A stretch of DNA of 64,000 nt from NCBI GenBank assembly GCA_009995225.1, contig JAACPW010000004.1, positions 1 through 64,000 on the forward strand. The letters run 5' to 3'. This DNA is from Sphingomonadales bacterium (GTDB lineage Bacteria > Pseudomonadota > Alphaproteobacteria > Sphingomonadales > Sphingomonadaceae). Position numbers and translations under genes: made by a program. The notes below the pieces were generated by a model that saw nothing but the letters and a program-made list of their open reading frames with translations, made no database searches and was not told the origin of the DNA. How positions within the stretch are numbered: position 1 is the stretch's first letter; every line of letters starts with the position of its first letter. Positions 28,154 through 37,602 of the stretch are shown piece by piece.

Positions 28154-29137
28154 TTACCGCGCCGGTGGGTCAAACACTAGCAACGGAATATCCGAACCCA
28201 ACTGCGGCACTTCGCGGTACGTATAGCCGAAACGCTGCAGATCACGCGCCACTTTCCCGCTGCTGAGTTCCCCGTTCACAACATGAGGCTCCATTACAAT
28301 TTTTGGGGCAAATTTGTCGAAGAACACTTTGTCTTCGAATATGAAGGCCTCGCCGCCTTCGATATCGGCTTTGATGAAATCGACTTTGGAAAGACTCAAT
28401 CGATTGGCAAGCGAACCAAGTGTAAATGATGGCACCTGTACGGTTTCGCCGCGGCCCTTTCCGACGATATCGGCGGCCGATGACCCCATGCTGCCCTCGG
28501 TCGAGAAAGTCAGACCATTATCGTCCTGCCAAACCGCTCCGAAGACCACCTCCACCTCCTGTCCGGTTATCGATTGATAAAGATCAAGGTTTCGTTCTAC
28601 GGCGGTGAGGTTCTGACGGTCGGCTTCGACAGCGATAACGCGTCCGGTTTCGCCAACCACATCTTTGAATGCGATCGCGCTAAGACCCGAATAGGCACCT
28701 AAGTCGATAGCAACATCACCTGTCTTGATCTCCCCCAGCTCAATGTATTGGCGCGTCGTTACAAAAGGTTCTGATAATGAGGGAAATAGGATCGGGTGTC
28801 GATCATAATCCAACACTTCATGAAAGGAAGGGCGCGAATAGTCCACGATATGGTCTGCGCCCACTTGCGCTGGCTTGATCGAGTCAAAATAATAATCAAA
28901 TGATCCGATCACGTCGAAGGCATAAAGGATGTGCCGACGCGCAAGCCTAACCACCTTGTGACCTCGGCGGATTTCGACAAGGCTGCCAAAAGCCTTGGCC
29001 TGCAGTCCTTGCTTGCTGGCGGAATATCTGATTGCCATCCCACCGCCAAGCGCCAGCGCGGTCGCTCGTACCTGCGGATTGCGCCGCAGACGTACCTTGA
29101 GCCGTTCTGCGAAACAGGTGGAAGTTGTCATTATCAA
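28154..29137 (-). CDS. FkbM family methyltransferase
   Basis: 327-aa SAM-dependent methyltransferase. Motif I is VAIDLGAYSGLSAIAF at about 135-152, followed by VIAVEADRQN. The C-terminal FkbM region has VDFIKADIEGGEAFIFED, in which the acidic IKADIEGGE block is diagnostic. FkbM enzymes usually O-methylate sugars or polyketides. It is the last gene of the long minus-strand polysaccharide cluster, 80 bp after the GT-C gene, so O-methylation of the glycan is the likely job. Confidence 0.88.
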   Translation of the reverse strand: MIMTTSTCFAERLKVRLRRNPQVRATALALGGGMAIRYSASKQGLQAKAFGSLVEIRRGHKVVRLARRHILYAFDVIGSFDYYFDSIKPAQVGADHIVDYSRPSFHEVLDYDRHPILFPSLSEPFVTTRQYIELGEIKTGDVAIDLGAYSGLSAIAFKDVVGETGRVIAVEADRQNLTAVERNLDLYQSITGQEVEVVFGAVWQDDNGLTFSTEGSMGSSAADIVGKGRGETVQVPSFTLGSLANRLSLSKVDFIKADIEGGEAFIFEDKVFFDKFAPKIVMEPHVVNGELSSGKVARDLQRFGYTYREVPQLGSDIPLLVFDPPAR

Positions 29138-29217
29138 AGACCCTTATACTGCAAGTTTGGGCGGAACCTTGGTTGCCGCCTCACGGTTGCAAAAACGGCA
29201 CCGGAAAATCGGAGTGC

Positions 29218-30573
29218 TTAAGCCTGCGCAAGGACAGTCTCCTTGCTTTTGTCGATGGTCTGATCCTTCTTGAAAGGCACGAGACCCGACCGCCACAACT
29301 CTGCAATCGTCACTAGCGAAATAGCCCAGGCGACGGACATTATCAAAAGCGGCCTTACCAACGGGCCAATGGAAATATCGAACGAAATCATCGTGACGCT
29401 GTCAGTAAAATATGTGTTCCTTGGCACTTCCGGCAAATGATCTATCGCGATGTCGAACGGCATGGATAAAACATAGCAAGCGCAAATCGCCCATTTGCGA
29501 CCAAAGCCCTTCCATGGCTCGGTCATTATGAAGATCATAAAGAAGATCTGAGTGTACATTCCCGACTCGGCCGAGATGAGCGACATTAAGGTTCCTAGGC
29601 TTATTGCCCGGTAGGAATTAAACAATTCGGGGCGATACCAGATTACAGCTGCCGCCAGCAATATCGAGACCTGGGTGAGCCGCAAGATGACTGGCAACCA
29701 GAACTCAAGGAACTCGACCGACCGTGAACCGATAATCGACGTAAGAGGGAAAGCGCCAACTTCGATTACCGAAAGCAATGCGCTGTATGTCATCGAATGC
29801 CACGCATCGAGGATCTGGGACGGTGCCCCCTGTGAGAACAGGCGAATGTTGTCGATGATCTCAAAGGGCGTTCCATAGCCGAACATGGCCAACGAAATCA
29901 GGTAAATTACTACGGTCGAGATCAAAAAGCCTTCGACCCAGAGCCACCTTTTGCGCAACAGGAGCGCCACGAATGTGCCGATTAGATAGACCTTGAAATT
30001 CACTGCGAGGCCGGCAAAAATCCATCGGAGGCGTGCAGATTTCAGAAATGGGCCTACAGCAAGGATCGTGCACGTATAGGCGATCATCAGCAGGTTGCCG
30101 CGCTCCAACGCATTGAGCATCGGCATGCCCAAGGCCACACAGATTGTGCGGGGAACGGCAGTGAGAGGGTCAAGTTTGCGGAGCATGACAAACGTCAAAA
30201 CGAGGTTGATCGCGAAGATCGCCGGCATCGCCGTTAAAGCGAGCCAATCGCAATCGCGCGCATCAAGCCCTGCGCTGGGATCAAAGGGCCGGATTTCGGG
30301 ATAGCACGCGCCGATGCTGAACAGCCGTACAAACAAAAACGAGATCGGGGGATAGATCGTTCCCCAAGTGTCATAAGCCCCTGTTTTGCGGGACCAGTAA
30401 GCCGTGTTGAACCAGTCGGCAAAGGTATCAGAGGGCTCGTAGAAAAACGGAGCCGGCAGGTAACCGTTGCGCGCGACATGGATTGCGCAATAAAATATGC
30501 CACCGATGATCGTTGCTGCGAGTAGGCCTTCGATTTTTGGCCAAGGCTTACCAGCTTGCCGAATTGCCATCAT
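29218..30573 (-). CDS. Polytopic GT-C-type glycosyltransferase (GT87/Gtr-like)
   Basis: 451 aa. Its ATG overlaps the TGA of the GtrA gene by one base (TGATG), which fixes the start at MMAIRQAGKPW. About ten TM helices. The first periplasmic loop carries EPSDTFADWFNTAYW and the TWGTIYPPISFLFVRLF stretch, typical of GT87/DUF2029-like transferases using lipid-linked sugars. With the two upstream genes it makes a GtrB-GtrA-GtrX set in which this protein would place the sugar on the periplasmic polymer. Confidence 0.75.
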   Translation of the reverse strand: MMAIRQAGKPWPKIEGLLAATIIGGIFYCAIHVARNGYLPAPFFYEPSDTFADWFNTAYWSRKTGAYDTWGTIYPPISFLFVRLFSIGACYPEIRPFDPSAGLDARDCDWLALTAMPAIFAINLVLTFVMLRKLDPLTAVPRTICVALGMPMLNALERGNLLMIAYTCTILAVGPFLKSARLRWIFAGLAVNFKVYLIGTFVALLLRKRWLWVEGFLISTVVIYLISLAMFGYGTPFEIIDNIRLFSQGAPSQILDAWHSMTYSALLSVIEVGAFPLTSIIGSRSVEFLEFWLPVILRLTQVSILLAAAVIWYRPELFNSYRAISLGTLMSLISAESGMYTQIFFMIFIMTEPWKGFGRKWAICACYVLSMPFDIAIDHLPEVPRNTYFTDSVTMISFDISIGPLVRPLLIMSVAWAISLVTIAELWRSGLVPFKKDQTIDKSKETVLAQA

Positions 30574-30980
30574 CACAACCCTTGAGATGGCTTCGGTGCA
30601 GGCTGAAAAACCCACCTGCTGAGGAGGAAATAGTTGAGGAATGAGAGCATGATCGTCGCAGCAAGACCTGCCAGATAGGGGGAACTGACGATCCGCAGGG
30701 AAAGCCACAGCAAAAACACGCCGATCAGATAATTGACGATGTATGATACGACAAACGGCGCCTTGGCACCCTGCTTATCGGCAAACGCGATCCGGCTGTA
30801 CGTGACGTAATTGAAAATCACACCAAGCACATAGCCTAACGCCTGGGCGACAAACACCTGAAGGCCAAGCCAAACAAGACAGGCAAACAGCAGATATCCG
30901 AACACCAAGTTGAGCGCCGCGGCCGCATAATAGCGTACAAGCTGCAGCCATTCGCTGCGGGGCGGAAAGCGCTCCATCAT
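30573..30980 (-). CDS. gtrA: GtrA family flippase
   Basis: 135 aa with four hydrophobic helices. GtrA features seen are QLVRYYAAAALNLVFGYLLF, the VIFNYVTYSRIAF turn, and the ending MLSFLNYFLLSRWVF. GtrA proteins are proposed to flip polyprenyl-phosphate-linked monosaccharides across the inner membrane. Its ATG overlaps the upstream GT2 stop in TGATG, and its own stop overlaps the downstream start the same way, so all three genes are translationally coupled. Confidence 0.9.
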   Translation of the reverse strand: MMERFPPRSEWLQLVRYYAAAALNLVFGYLLFACLVWLGLQVFVAQALGYVLGVIFNYVTYSRIAFADKQGAKAPFVVSYIVNYLIGVFLLWLSLRIVSSPYLAGLAATIMLSFLNYFLLSRWVFQPAPKPSQGL

Positions 30981-31936
30981 CACGATTCGGGCGGGAAGTT
31001 CACCCGTTCCCGTTCCAGCACCAGCGCCTGATTGCGGGTCCGCTCCGAGATGAGTTTGATCTGTACGCCGATCAGTCCGAAGAAGGCGAAGATCATACAG
31101 AATTGCGCTTCGATAGCAGCCGCGAACAGCCACAGTTGCACTGATCGGCCAAAGATCGCCGCAAACACCGCGCCACCAAGACAAAACAGGGTAAGCAAAC
31201 CCATGAAAAAGGCAACATAAAGTGGGGCGCGCAGCAGCTTCTTCGAAGAACCTGCAAGACCGTTAAGGGCAAAATCGAGAAGCGTGAAGAAGTTGTTGTT
31301 CGACTTTCCGCCCCCGCGCGGGGGACGCGCGTAGGCAATCGTTTCGATGTCGAAGCCGGTCTCTACAAGAAGCCCACGAAAGAATGGTTCGGGCTCGTTC
31401 ATGGCTTTGATCGCCTCGACCACCTTGCGTTCGTAAAGGCCGAACCCGGTGGCGTTCGGGATTGTCTGGTAGTCGCCGAAAGTTTTTTGAAGCAGGTAGG
31501 ACAGTTCCCTCACGGCATTCAGGACTGCGCCCGATTTTTCGGATTGGCGCACTCCAAGCACAATCGGCGTACCGGCCCGCCAACGCCGAATGAATTCCGG
31601 AAGAAGCGCAGGCGGATCTTGAAAATCGGCGCACATCCCGATCACGGCCTTGCCATGGGCGGCGTAAATGCCGTGGGTCGGCGATCGCATCTGGCCGAAG
31701 TTGCGGCTGTTGACGATCAGCCGGATGCGCGGATCGCGCGCGCACAAGCCGCGGATCACGTCCACGGTTCGATCCGTTGAAGCGTTATCGATGAATATGA
31801 TCTCCAACGAGGAGGTCATGCCTTCAATCTGTTCAATCACTGCCGCTGCGATAAGCGCCGCGTTCGCTTCTTCGTTACGGCACGGAATGACGACCGAAAC
31901 TTCCGGACGCTCTGCGGCGCTGATCACCTCAAGCAT
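30980..31936 (-). CDS. GT2 polyprenyl-phosphate glycosyltransferase (GtrB/DPM1-like)
   Basis: 318 aa. The GT-A domain opens with VSVVIPCRNEE, then IIFIDNASTDRT and the metal-binding CADFQDPP. The C-terminus has two TM helices (about 235-300), as in GtrB and ArnC. It should transfer a sugar from a nucleotide donor to undecaprenyl phosphate on the cytoplasmic face. It overlaps wzz by 8 bp upstream and gtrA by 1 bp downstream. Confidence 0.9.
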   Translation of the reverse strand: MLEVISAAERPEVSVVIPCRNEEANAALIAAAVIEQIEGMTSSLEIIFIDNASTDRTVDVIRGLCARDPRIRLIVNSRNFGQMRSPTHGIYAAHGKAVIGMCADFQDPPALLPEFIRRWRAGTPIVLGVRQSEKSGAVLNAVRELSYLLQKTFGDYQTIPNATGFGLYERKVVEAIKAMNEPEPFFRGLLVETGFDIETIAYARPPRGGGKSNNNFFTLLDFALNGLAGSSKKLLRAPLYVAFFMGLLTLFCLGGAVFAAIFGRSVQLWLFAAAIEAQFCMIFAFFGLIGVQIKLISERTRNQALVLERERVNFPPES

Positions 31937-33041
31937 TGGTCGGCTCTCGTTTCACGAATATGCGATCACTTGCCATCGGCCGTGTACGATAGGCCTCGAT
32001 AGCGAGCCATAGCAGCAAAAAAGCGATGCTCAATGCCACACCGGGTAACCAATATTGCCGCTTGGTTTCCACATGGGGCTGTTCGAGAATGCGGACGTTG
32101 GCATCAGCTGTCAGATCTTCGACGGAGGTGCCACGCAGATACCGCAGGTAGCTGTTGTAAAGCGCCTTTGCCGTTTCGAGATCACGTTCAAGCCGATAGA
32201 GCTGGCTTGAGTTTTCAATCAGCTCACCCACGCCCTGAGACTGCTGCGGCGCCACCGATCTTGCCTCGGCAAGCTGACGACGAAGCGCAGACACTTCGGC
32301 TTCCAATTGACGGATGGTCAGATTGTTTTCCGCAAACACTTCACGGGCTTTGGCCAGATCGACTTCCTTGGCACGGATCACGGTTTCTAGAAACGTGACC
32401 CTCTCGCCCAGGGAAGTGATCCGTCCACGCGGATCGCTGTAGCGGTTTTCAAGCCGGAAGGTATCATACGCCTGCTCGGCGACGGAGAGCTCGTCGGAAG
32501 CCTCCTTGACCAGCCGTTTGAGAAGATCGCGCTTGTATGCCGTCTGGCGCCGGGAGACACGGGCCAATTCCGCCTGAATGGCCGTCTGATAGGCGCTGAC
32601 AATCTCGGAGGCGTGATCCGGGTCGGTATCCAGCATCTCGATCAGGATGATCCCGCCCCGTAACGAGCGCACTTCAACCTTCTTGCGCAGGTAGCGTTGC
32701 AGCCCGATTCTTGTTTCACCCGGCATCTGTTCGGCGAGAGATGCGGTCTTAATCACCTGGTCGCGCACCGCATCGCTGTTGCTAATTCGCAAGGCGACTT
32801 CGACCGCAGCTTGATTGCCGAACACACTACTGACGGCGCCAAGCTGGCCAAGTGTTTCCGCCAAACCGAGCGAGTCTCGGTCTGTGGGCGTAAAGGAACT
32901 GTTTGCCAGGTATCGTTCAGGGAACAAGGCAAACAGCCCGGTCAGCAGGATTGCGCTACCGAACACCACGGCACGCCAACGAAATTTGGCAAGGAACCCC
33001 ATAGCAGCGATACTGCCCATGATGCTGCGTGGCGGCGTCAT
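31929..33041 (-). CDS. Chain-length determinant / polysaccharide co-polymerase (Wzz-like)
   Basis: 370 aa. N-terminal TM at about 18-38 (VVFGSAILLTGLFALFPERY), a long helical region (about 130-290) predicted as coiled coil, and a C-terminal TM (YWLPGVALSIAFLLLWL). There is no C-terminal tyrosine kinase domain with Walker motifs, so it is of the Wzz/KpsE type rather than a full Wzc. It overlaps wza by 4 bp (ATGA). It would set polymer length and contact the Wza-like pore. Confidence 0.88.
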   Translation of the reverse strand: MTPPRSIMGSIAAMGFLAKFRWRAVVFGSAILLTGLFALFPERYLANSSFTPTDRDSLGLAETLGQLGAVSSVFGNQAAVEVALRISNSDAVRDQVIKTASLAEQMPGETRIGLQRYLRKKVEVRSLRGGIILIEMLDTDPDHASEIVSAYQTAIQAELARVSRRQTAYKRDLLKRLVKEASDELSVAEQAYDTFRLENRYSDPRGRITSLGERVTFLETVIRAKEVDLAKAREVFAENNLTIRQLEAEVSALRRQLAEARSVAPQQSQGVGELIENSSQLYRLERDLETAKALYNSYLRYLRGTSVEDLTADANVRILEQPHVETKRQYWLPGVALSIAFLLLWLAIEAYRTRPMASDRIFVKREPTNA

Positions 33042-34957
33042 CGCAGTGACTCGACAACGGCGGCCGTCAGGCCCAGCTGGAAAATTACCGACGTAACTTC
33101 ACGGATTTGTGCCCAAATACTGTTGGTGCGTGTGCGGACCGGCACGAAGATTACATCGCCCGGCAAGGCATTTTCTTTCAGCATCCCGTTGGAACGGGTC
33201 AACACGCTGCCATTCGCCCGTACCACAAAGGCGCGTCCGCGATCCGCCGAACGCAGCGGCCCGCCAGCTTCTTCGATATAATCCTTAAGTTTGCGCGCAC
33301 GTTCGGTCACCAGAAAAGACGCCGGGCGATAGACCGCGCCAAAAACGCCGACTGTGCTCGGCACCGGCGGCACGACAAGCCGATCGTTTTGTTCGAGGAG
33401 CAGATTTTCCGGAAGCCGCTGCTCAATCGGACTCACGTCCAACACCACACGCCCATCAGGCTCGCGCTCTTCAAGCAATTCGAGGGCATCGCGGGCCGCC
33501 TGAAGTTCAATGGCGCGGCGCCCGGCGTTTTCATCGAGTCCCCCTTCAAGCGGTGCGGACGCGATCGCCAGCCGGAATTGGTCCAGCGCTTCAAGGTAGC
33601 TGACGCGCTGTTGTTCACGTACCGAAAATCGCTCCAGCCGTGTTCCAAACAGATAGGCCCGACTGGTTGTGCCTCCGGCCATCGCCAGAAGTTCGGCCAG
33701 CGACGTGTTGGGCCGCACGAAGTAATTGCCCGGTTTCTCGACTTCGCCCTCGACACGCACCACGAGCGACTGGCGGACGATCGGCTGAAGAAGCGACCCG
33801 CGCGAGAGAATTTGGATAATGTCTCCGCCGCGTGCTGAGGCGCTTGCGGCAGACGCGATGCCAACTTCGGTCGGCCCTCGATCGGTATCCTCCGCTGTCC
33901 GGTACAGGATCAAACGTTCGTTTTCACCCAGCACGTTCGGGCCGCCCGCCAGCCTGAGGGCATCGGCAAGGCTTTCACCCGGTCGCAGCTCGTAGATCGC
34001 CTCCTCCTGAACGCTGCCAATCACTGCCACCTGCTCGCCTGTGGGCGGAATGAACAGAACATCTTCGTTCTGCAAAACGATGTCCGCTTCGCGATTGCCC
34101 GATCGCAGAAGGCGGTAGAGATCGAAGTCTCCGATCTCACGCCCGTTCCGATAGACCTTAACCGAGCGGAATGTGCCGCCCGCTGCCGGACCTCCGGCCT
34201 GCAAGACTGCGTTCGTCACAGTGGCAAGGCTGGATAGGCTGAAAGCCCCTGGATTGTTGGCAAAGCCGGTTACGTAAACGCGGATTCCGCGAAGGGATTT
34301 GATCCCCACGCTTACGTCGAACGAGCGGTATTCGGAACCGACGGCCCGAACGATCGCGCCTCGCAAGTCGGCGTAGCGCAAGCCTGCAACTTTCACAGTC
34401 CCCACGCTCGGCAGAAAGATATTCCCATCGTTGTCTATCTCGCGTTCGACCGTGCCGCCGACCGAGCCGGTCAGATAAAGTATGACGGTATCGCCGACGT
34501 TCAGCCGGTATTCGGGAGGTACGACAGCGGTTGCAGGGGCTGCAAAGTCGCGGCTGGATGCCAAGAGGAGATCCTGGCCGAACCGCTTGACCGGTCGCCC
34601 CGTGACCTCTTCGACATATTGTTCAAACTCGTTCGGTTCTGGCGGCGGGCGCAGCATAATGTTGCGGCCGAGAAGATTTTCCTGGCGTCGCTCGCGCAAT
34701 TCCATCGGGTCGGAATCAACCGAATTGGGGCCAAGAGCGACCGGATCGAACACCGTTGGACCAGTAACCTCAACATCGCTGGCACGAGCCGAACTGTTAT
34801 CGCCCTCCTGTCGCGAATCACGATTATCCCGCTCACCGGGAAGCTCGTTGCCAGGCTGGAGGGGCTGCACCTGGGCTGCGAGTGGAGCATATGCCAGCCA
34901 CAAAGCTACCCCTGCAACGATCGCTTTTGCAGTGTTTTTCATACCTGATGTCATCAT
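33038..34957 (-). CDS. Polysaccharide export outer-membrane protein (Wza-like, SLBB repeats)
   Basis: 639 aa. The signal peptide ends near AYAPLAAQ. No lipobox Cys is seen, unlike E. coli Wza. The polysaccharide-export domain has YRLNVGDTVILYLTGSVGG, followed by several SLBB-type repeats (for example VYVTGFANNPGAFSLS, VAVIGSVQEEAIYELRPGES and VRVEGEVEKPGNYFVRP). The C-terminal helix (about 610-639) is amphipathic, as expected for the outer-membrane barrel of Wza. It is separated from the upstream HAD gene by 124 bp, the largest gap in this cluster, so an internal promoter is possible. Confidence 0.92.
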   Translation of the reverse strand: MMTSGMKNTAKAIVAGVALWLAYAPLAAQVQPLQPGNELPGERDNRDSRQEGDNSSARASDVEVTGPTVFDPVALGPNSVDSDPMELRERRQENLLGRNIMLRPPPEPNEFEQYVEEVTGRPVKRFGQDLLLASSRDFAAPATAVVPPEYRLNVGDTVILYLTGSVGGTVEREIDNDGNIFLPSVGTVKVAGLRYADLRGAIVRAVGSEYRSFDVSVGIKSLRGIRVYVTGFANNPGAFSLSSLATVTNAVLQAGGPAAGGTFRSVKVYRNGREIGDFDLYRLLRSGNREADIVLQNEDVLFIPPTGEQVAVIGSVQEEAIYELRPGESLADALRLAGGPNVLGENERLILYRTAEDTDRGPTEVGIASAASASARGGDIIQILSRGSLLQPIVRQSLVVRVEGEVEKPGNYFVRPNTSLAELLAMAGGTTSRAYLFGTRLERFSVREQQRVSYLEALDQFRLAIASAPLEGGLDENAGRRAIELQAARDALELLEEREPDGRVVLDVSPIEQRLPENLLLEQNDRLVVPPVPSTVGVFGAVYRPASFLVTERARKLKDYIEEAGGPLRSADRGRAFVVRANGSVLTRSNGMLKENALPGDVIFVPVRTRTNSIWAQIREVTSVIFQLGLTAAVVESLR

Positions 34958-35081
34958 CTTTTACACGGGGGATGCAGGACGCAAGTCAAAGCAACACGGC
35001 GCTTTCGGTCAGTCTGAAAGCTTATCATGGCGCCTCCCAAGGAACAAGCAAACTGCCGAGGGGGCTGGCGCTCGCTGGTCA

Positions 35082-35741
35082 CTACAACGCGTGGACATTG
35101 CTTTGCTTCAGCGTTTCAATCATTTTGTCGAATTGATGGTGCACATGACATCCTTGCGGTTCCCATTCGGGATCAGCATATCCATAGGTCATGAAGTGAA
35201 ATGACAGGCCGCACGCCGTAGCGATGGCATGATCGAGGTCGCTATCCCCGATGAAAATGCAATGCTTTGCGTCCATGGCAAGCAGGTCAAGCGTGTGATC
35301 GAGCAAGTCGGTCTCCGGCTTAGGCCTCAGTCCCTCCTGTCCACCCACCACAACCTCAAAATAGCGCTCGATGTCGGTATCACGAAGCACCTGATCACAT
35401 AGCAGTTGCGGCTTGTTCGAACAAATCGCCAACCGAAAGCCGGATTCCGACAACACCCGGAGCCCATCAGAGACCCCCGGGTAAAGCGCATCGACGCGCG
35501 TCTTTGTACGAGTGTAACGTTCACGGAACTCGGCCAAATCCGCCGTTCCGTCCTTAGCCGCCGGGCCAAGCAGGTTGGCCACCATCGATGCGCCTCCGTG
35601 GCTCATGTATTGGCGTGCGAACACTGGGTCAATGGCGTGGTCGATACCCCGTTCGGAAATCATGTCTCGCAGGATTTCCACGCATACACCGCAACTGTCG
35701 ACAAGCGTGCCGTCAAGATCGAAAATGACTGCCTGCGTCAT
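35082..35741 (-). CDS. HAD-family phosphatase (Gph-like)
   Basis: 219 aa from MTQAVIFDLDGTLVDS. HAD motif I is DLDGT with both Asp residues, motif II is ICSNKP, motif III Lys is in GLRPKPETD and motif IV is FIGDSDLD. The cap domain is of subtype IA, as in phosphoglycolate phosphatase. Its start overlaps the TPP-enzyme stop in an ATGA, so it is tied to the sugar-modification genes. A biosynthetic phosphatase acting on a phosphorylated intermediate or donor in this pathway is the inference; the substrate is unknown. Confidence 0.87.
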   Translation of the reverse strand: MTQAVIFDLDGTLVDSCGVCVEILRDMISERGIDHAIDPVFARQYMSHGGASMVANLLGPAAKDGTADLAEFRERYTRTKTRVDALYPGVSDGLRVLSESGFRLAICSNKPQLLCDQVLRDTDIERYFEVVVGGQEGLRPKPETDLLDHTLDLLAMDAKHCIFIGDSDLDHAIATACGLSFHFMTYGYADPEWEPQGCHVHHQFDKMIETLKQSNVHAL

Positions 35742-37600
35742 CGCAGCGTCCCGCACGGTTCCATTGCCTCGGCAAGTTCGCCATCACTGAGGAACGGCAA
35801 AAGGTCTTCGAGTGGCGAGGATACCATCGAACCGTCCTCCAGACGCCGCGAAGAGAGTTTGGGCGCAAATTGCTGACGCTTGTCGATCATCACCTCACAC
35901 AAATGCGGCCCGTCACCGTCCAACGCGGAGCGAATGACCCCCGCCAGTTCGTCGTCCTTGCCTGCATGTGAGGAGGTAATTCCAAAGCCGTCAGCAAGCC
36001 TCTGAAAATCCGGGAAGGTCAACCCGCTTTCCGGGCCGCAGCCTACAATGTTGTCGGCAAAGTGATTTTGCTGCGCCTGCCTGATGGAATGATAGCCATC
36101 GTTGTTGAGAACGAAGATTTTGATCGGCATGTTTAGGCCTACAATCGTCTGCAATTCTTGGAGATTCTGCATAATCGAGCCGTCGCCGGCCAGACAGATA
36201 ATGCGCTTGGCCCCTGCGCCACTGGCATACCAGGCGCCAATCGCGCCGGGCAGGTCGTAGCCCATCGAAGCACATCCCGAATTGGTATAGAGACGTTGGC
36301 CATGCTTGATCCCGGCAACCTGAAAAACAGTCACACACGCCGTGCCGTCTCCGGTCACAATGATGTCGTCTTCGTCCAGCTCATCGAACAACACATGGCC
36401 GAAGGTGTAAGGATTAATTGGACCTTCGGGCGCAGCATATTCAGGTAAAAGCACGGGATATTGTGCAGCACGTTCTTTGCTGCGCGCGAGATAGGAGAAG
36501 CGTGCATCTGCGCGATCCCCTCTTGGCAGGGATGTCTTTTCCGCCGCCGCAAAGAAATCGCGCAAATCGGCATGGATCGGGCGATGCAACGTCAGTGTTG
36601 GCTTGGCGAGTTCAGCGCTGTCGATGTCGACCATAGCCACCCGCGCATTGCGGGCAAAGCTCTGCCAGTTGTAGCTGACCTGGCGGACATTGCACCGGCA
36701 GCCAAGCACCAGCACATAATCAGATGTCTGAACCGCGAAGTTCCCCCCGCGATCACCCACTGATCCGGGGCGACCGATATAAAGCGGATGAGCATTGGGT
36801 AGCACGTCGTGGGCGTTCCAGCCGGTAACCACGGGTACTCCTAGACGCTCGATAAAGGCGAGGAATGCCTCATGCGTTCCCGACAAGCGAATGCCCGTGC
36901 CAGCCAGAACCACGGGGCGTTCGGCCGAACAAAGCTCTGCCATCAATGCGGCCACCTCGGCATCAAGTTCAGCGCCCGACAAGGCACCAAGCTCGGCCCG
37001 GGTATTGGGTGCCTCTCCAGCACCATCGTCCACGTTCGGATCGTAAGGCGCAAGGTCATCCCATTCCACTGGCGCCGCCTGAACATCGATTGGCACATCG
37101 AGCCACACCGGGCCAGGCCGGCCGCGCAGCGCAAGCGCAAGCGCCTTTTCAGTCACTTTTCGCACATCGCGCGGATCGTCGAGAACCACAGCATATTTGG
37201 TGATGGGCTTCACCATGGTCACAATATCGACTTCCTGATCGCCAAGCTGACGCAGGGGCACATCATATCGGAACGCGCAGGTTTCCCGCTTAACCTGCCC
37301 CGAAACAATCACCATCGGAATGGAGTCAACGTAAGCGCCATAGACGCCGTTGAGGGTATTCACCCCGCCCGGCCCTGTGGTGACATTCACCAACGCAGGA
37401 CGCCCGCTCAACCGGGCGAAGCTTTCCGCAGCGATAGCCCCGCCCTGTTCGTGATGTGTGTAGACCTTTCGCATCCCGGTCTCTCGGCCAAACGCGTCGT
37501 TGAGATACATTGCGCCCCCACCCGTCAGCATGAAGCAGGTATCCACCCCGCCTTCAGCAAGGATTTTGGCAATTGCATCGGCTACACGCATCTTTGCCAT
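35738..37600 (-). CDS. TPP-dependent acetolactate synthase-like enzyme (YerE-like candidate)
   Basis: 620 aa with the three-domain POX/AHAS fold. Catalytic Glu51 is in THHEQGG. The central domain (about 200-335) is the FAD- or nucleotide-binding type. The C-terminal TPP/Mg motif runs from AGDGSIM to VLNNDGYHS. Anabolic synthesis of Ile/Val is unlikely because no ilvH or ilvC is nearby and the gene is wedged among CDP-sugar genes. YerE of Yersinia, of the same family, adds a two-carbon unit from pyruvate to a CDP-4-keto-3,6-dideoxyhexose. An analogous branching step is inferred here. It is 2 bp downstream of the aldolase gene and overlaps the HAD gene by 4 bp. Confidence 0.82.
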   Translation of the reverse strand: MAKMRVADAIAKILAEGGVDTCFMLTGGGAMYLNDAFGRETGMRKVYTHHEQGGAIAAESFARLSGRPALVNVTTGPGGVNTLNGVYGAYVDSIPMVIVSGQVKRETCAFRYDVPLRQLGDQEVDIVTMVKPITKYAVVLDDPRDVRKVTEKALALALRGRPGPVWLDVPIDVQAAPVEWDDLAPYDPNVDDGAGEAPNTRAELGALSGAELDAEVAALMAELCSAERPVVLAGTGIRLSGTHEAFLAFIERLGVPVVTGWNAHDVLPNAHPLYIGRPGSVGDRGGNFAVQTSDYVLVLGCRCNVRQVSYNWQSFARNARVAMVDIDSAELAKPTLTLHRPIHADLRDFFAAAEKTSLPRGDRADARFSYLARSKERAAQYPVLLPEYAAPEGPINPYTFGHVLFDELDEDDIIVTGDGTACVTVFQVAGIKHGQRLYTNSGCASMGYDLPGAIGAWYASGAGAKRIICLAGDGSIMQNLQELQTIVGLNMPIKIFVLNNDGYHSIRQAQQNHFADNIVGCGPESGLTFPDFQRLADGFGITSSHAGKDDELAGVIRSALDGDGPHLCEVMIDKRQQFAPKLSSRRLEDGSMVSSPLEDLLPFLSDGELAEAMEPCGTLR

Positions 37601-37602
37601 GT

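Noticed and set aside
35738..37600. Anabolic acetolactate synthase (ilvB) for Ile/Val synthesis
   Set aside because: No ilvH or ilvC neighbour, and the gene is embedded in a CDP-sugar operon with tight coupling. A sugar-branching role is more consistent.
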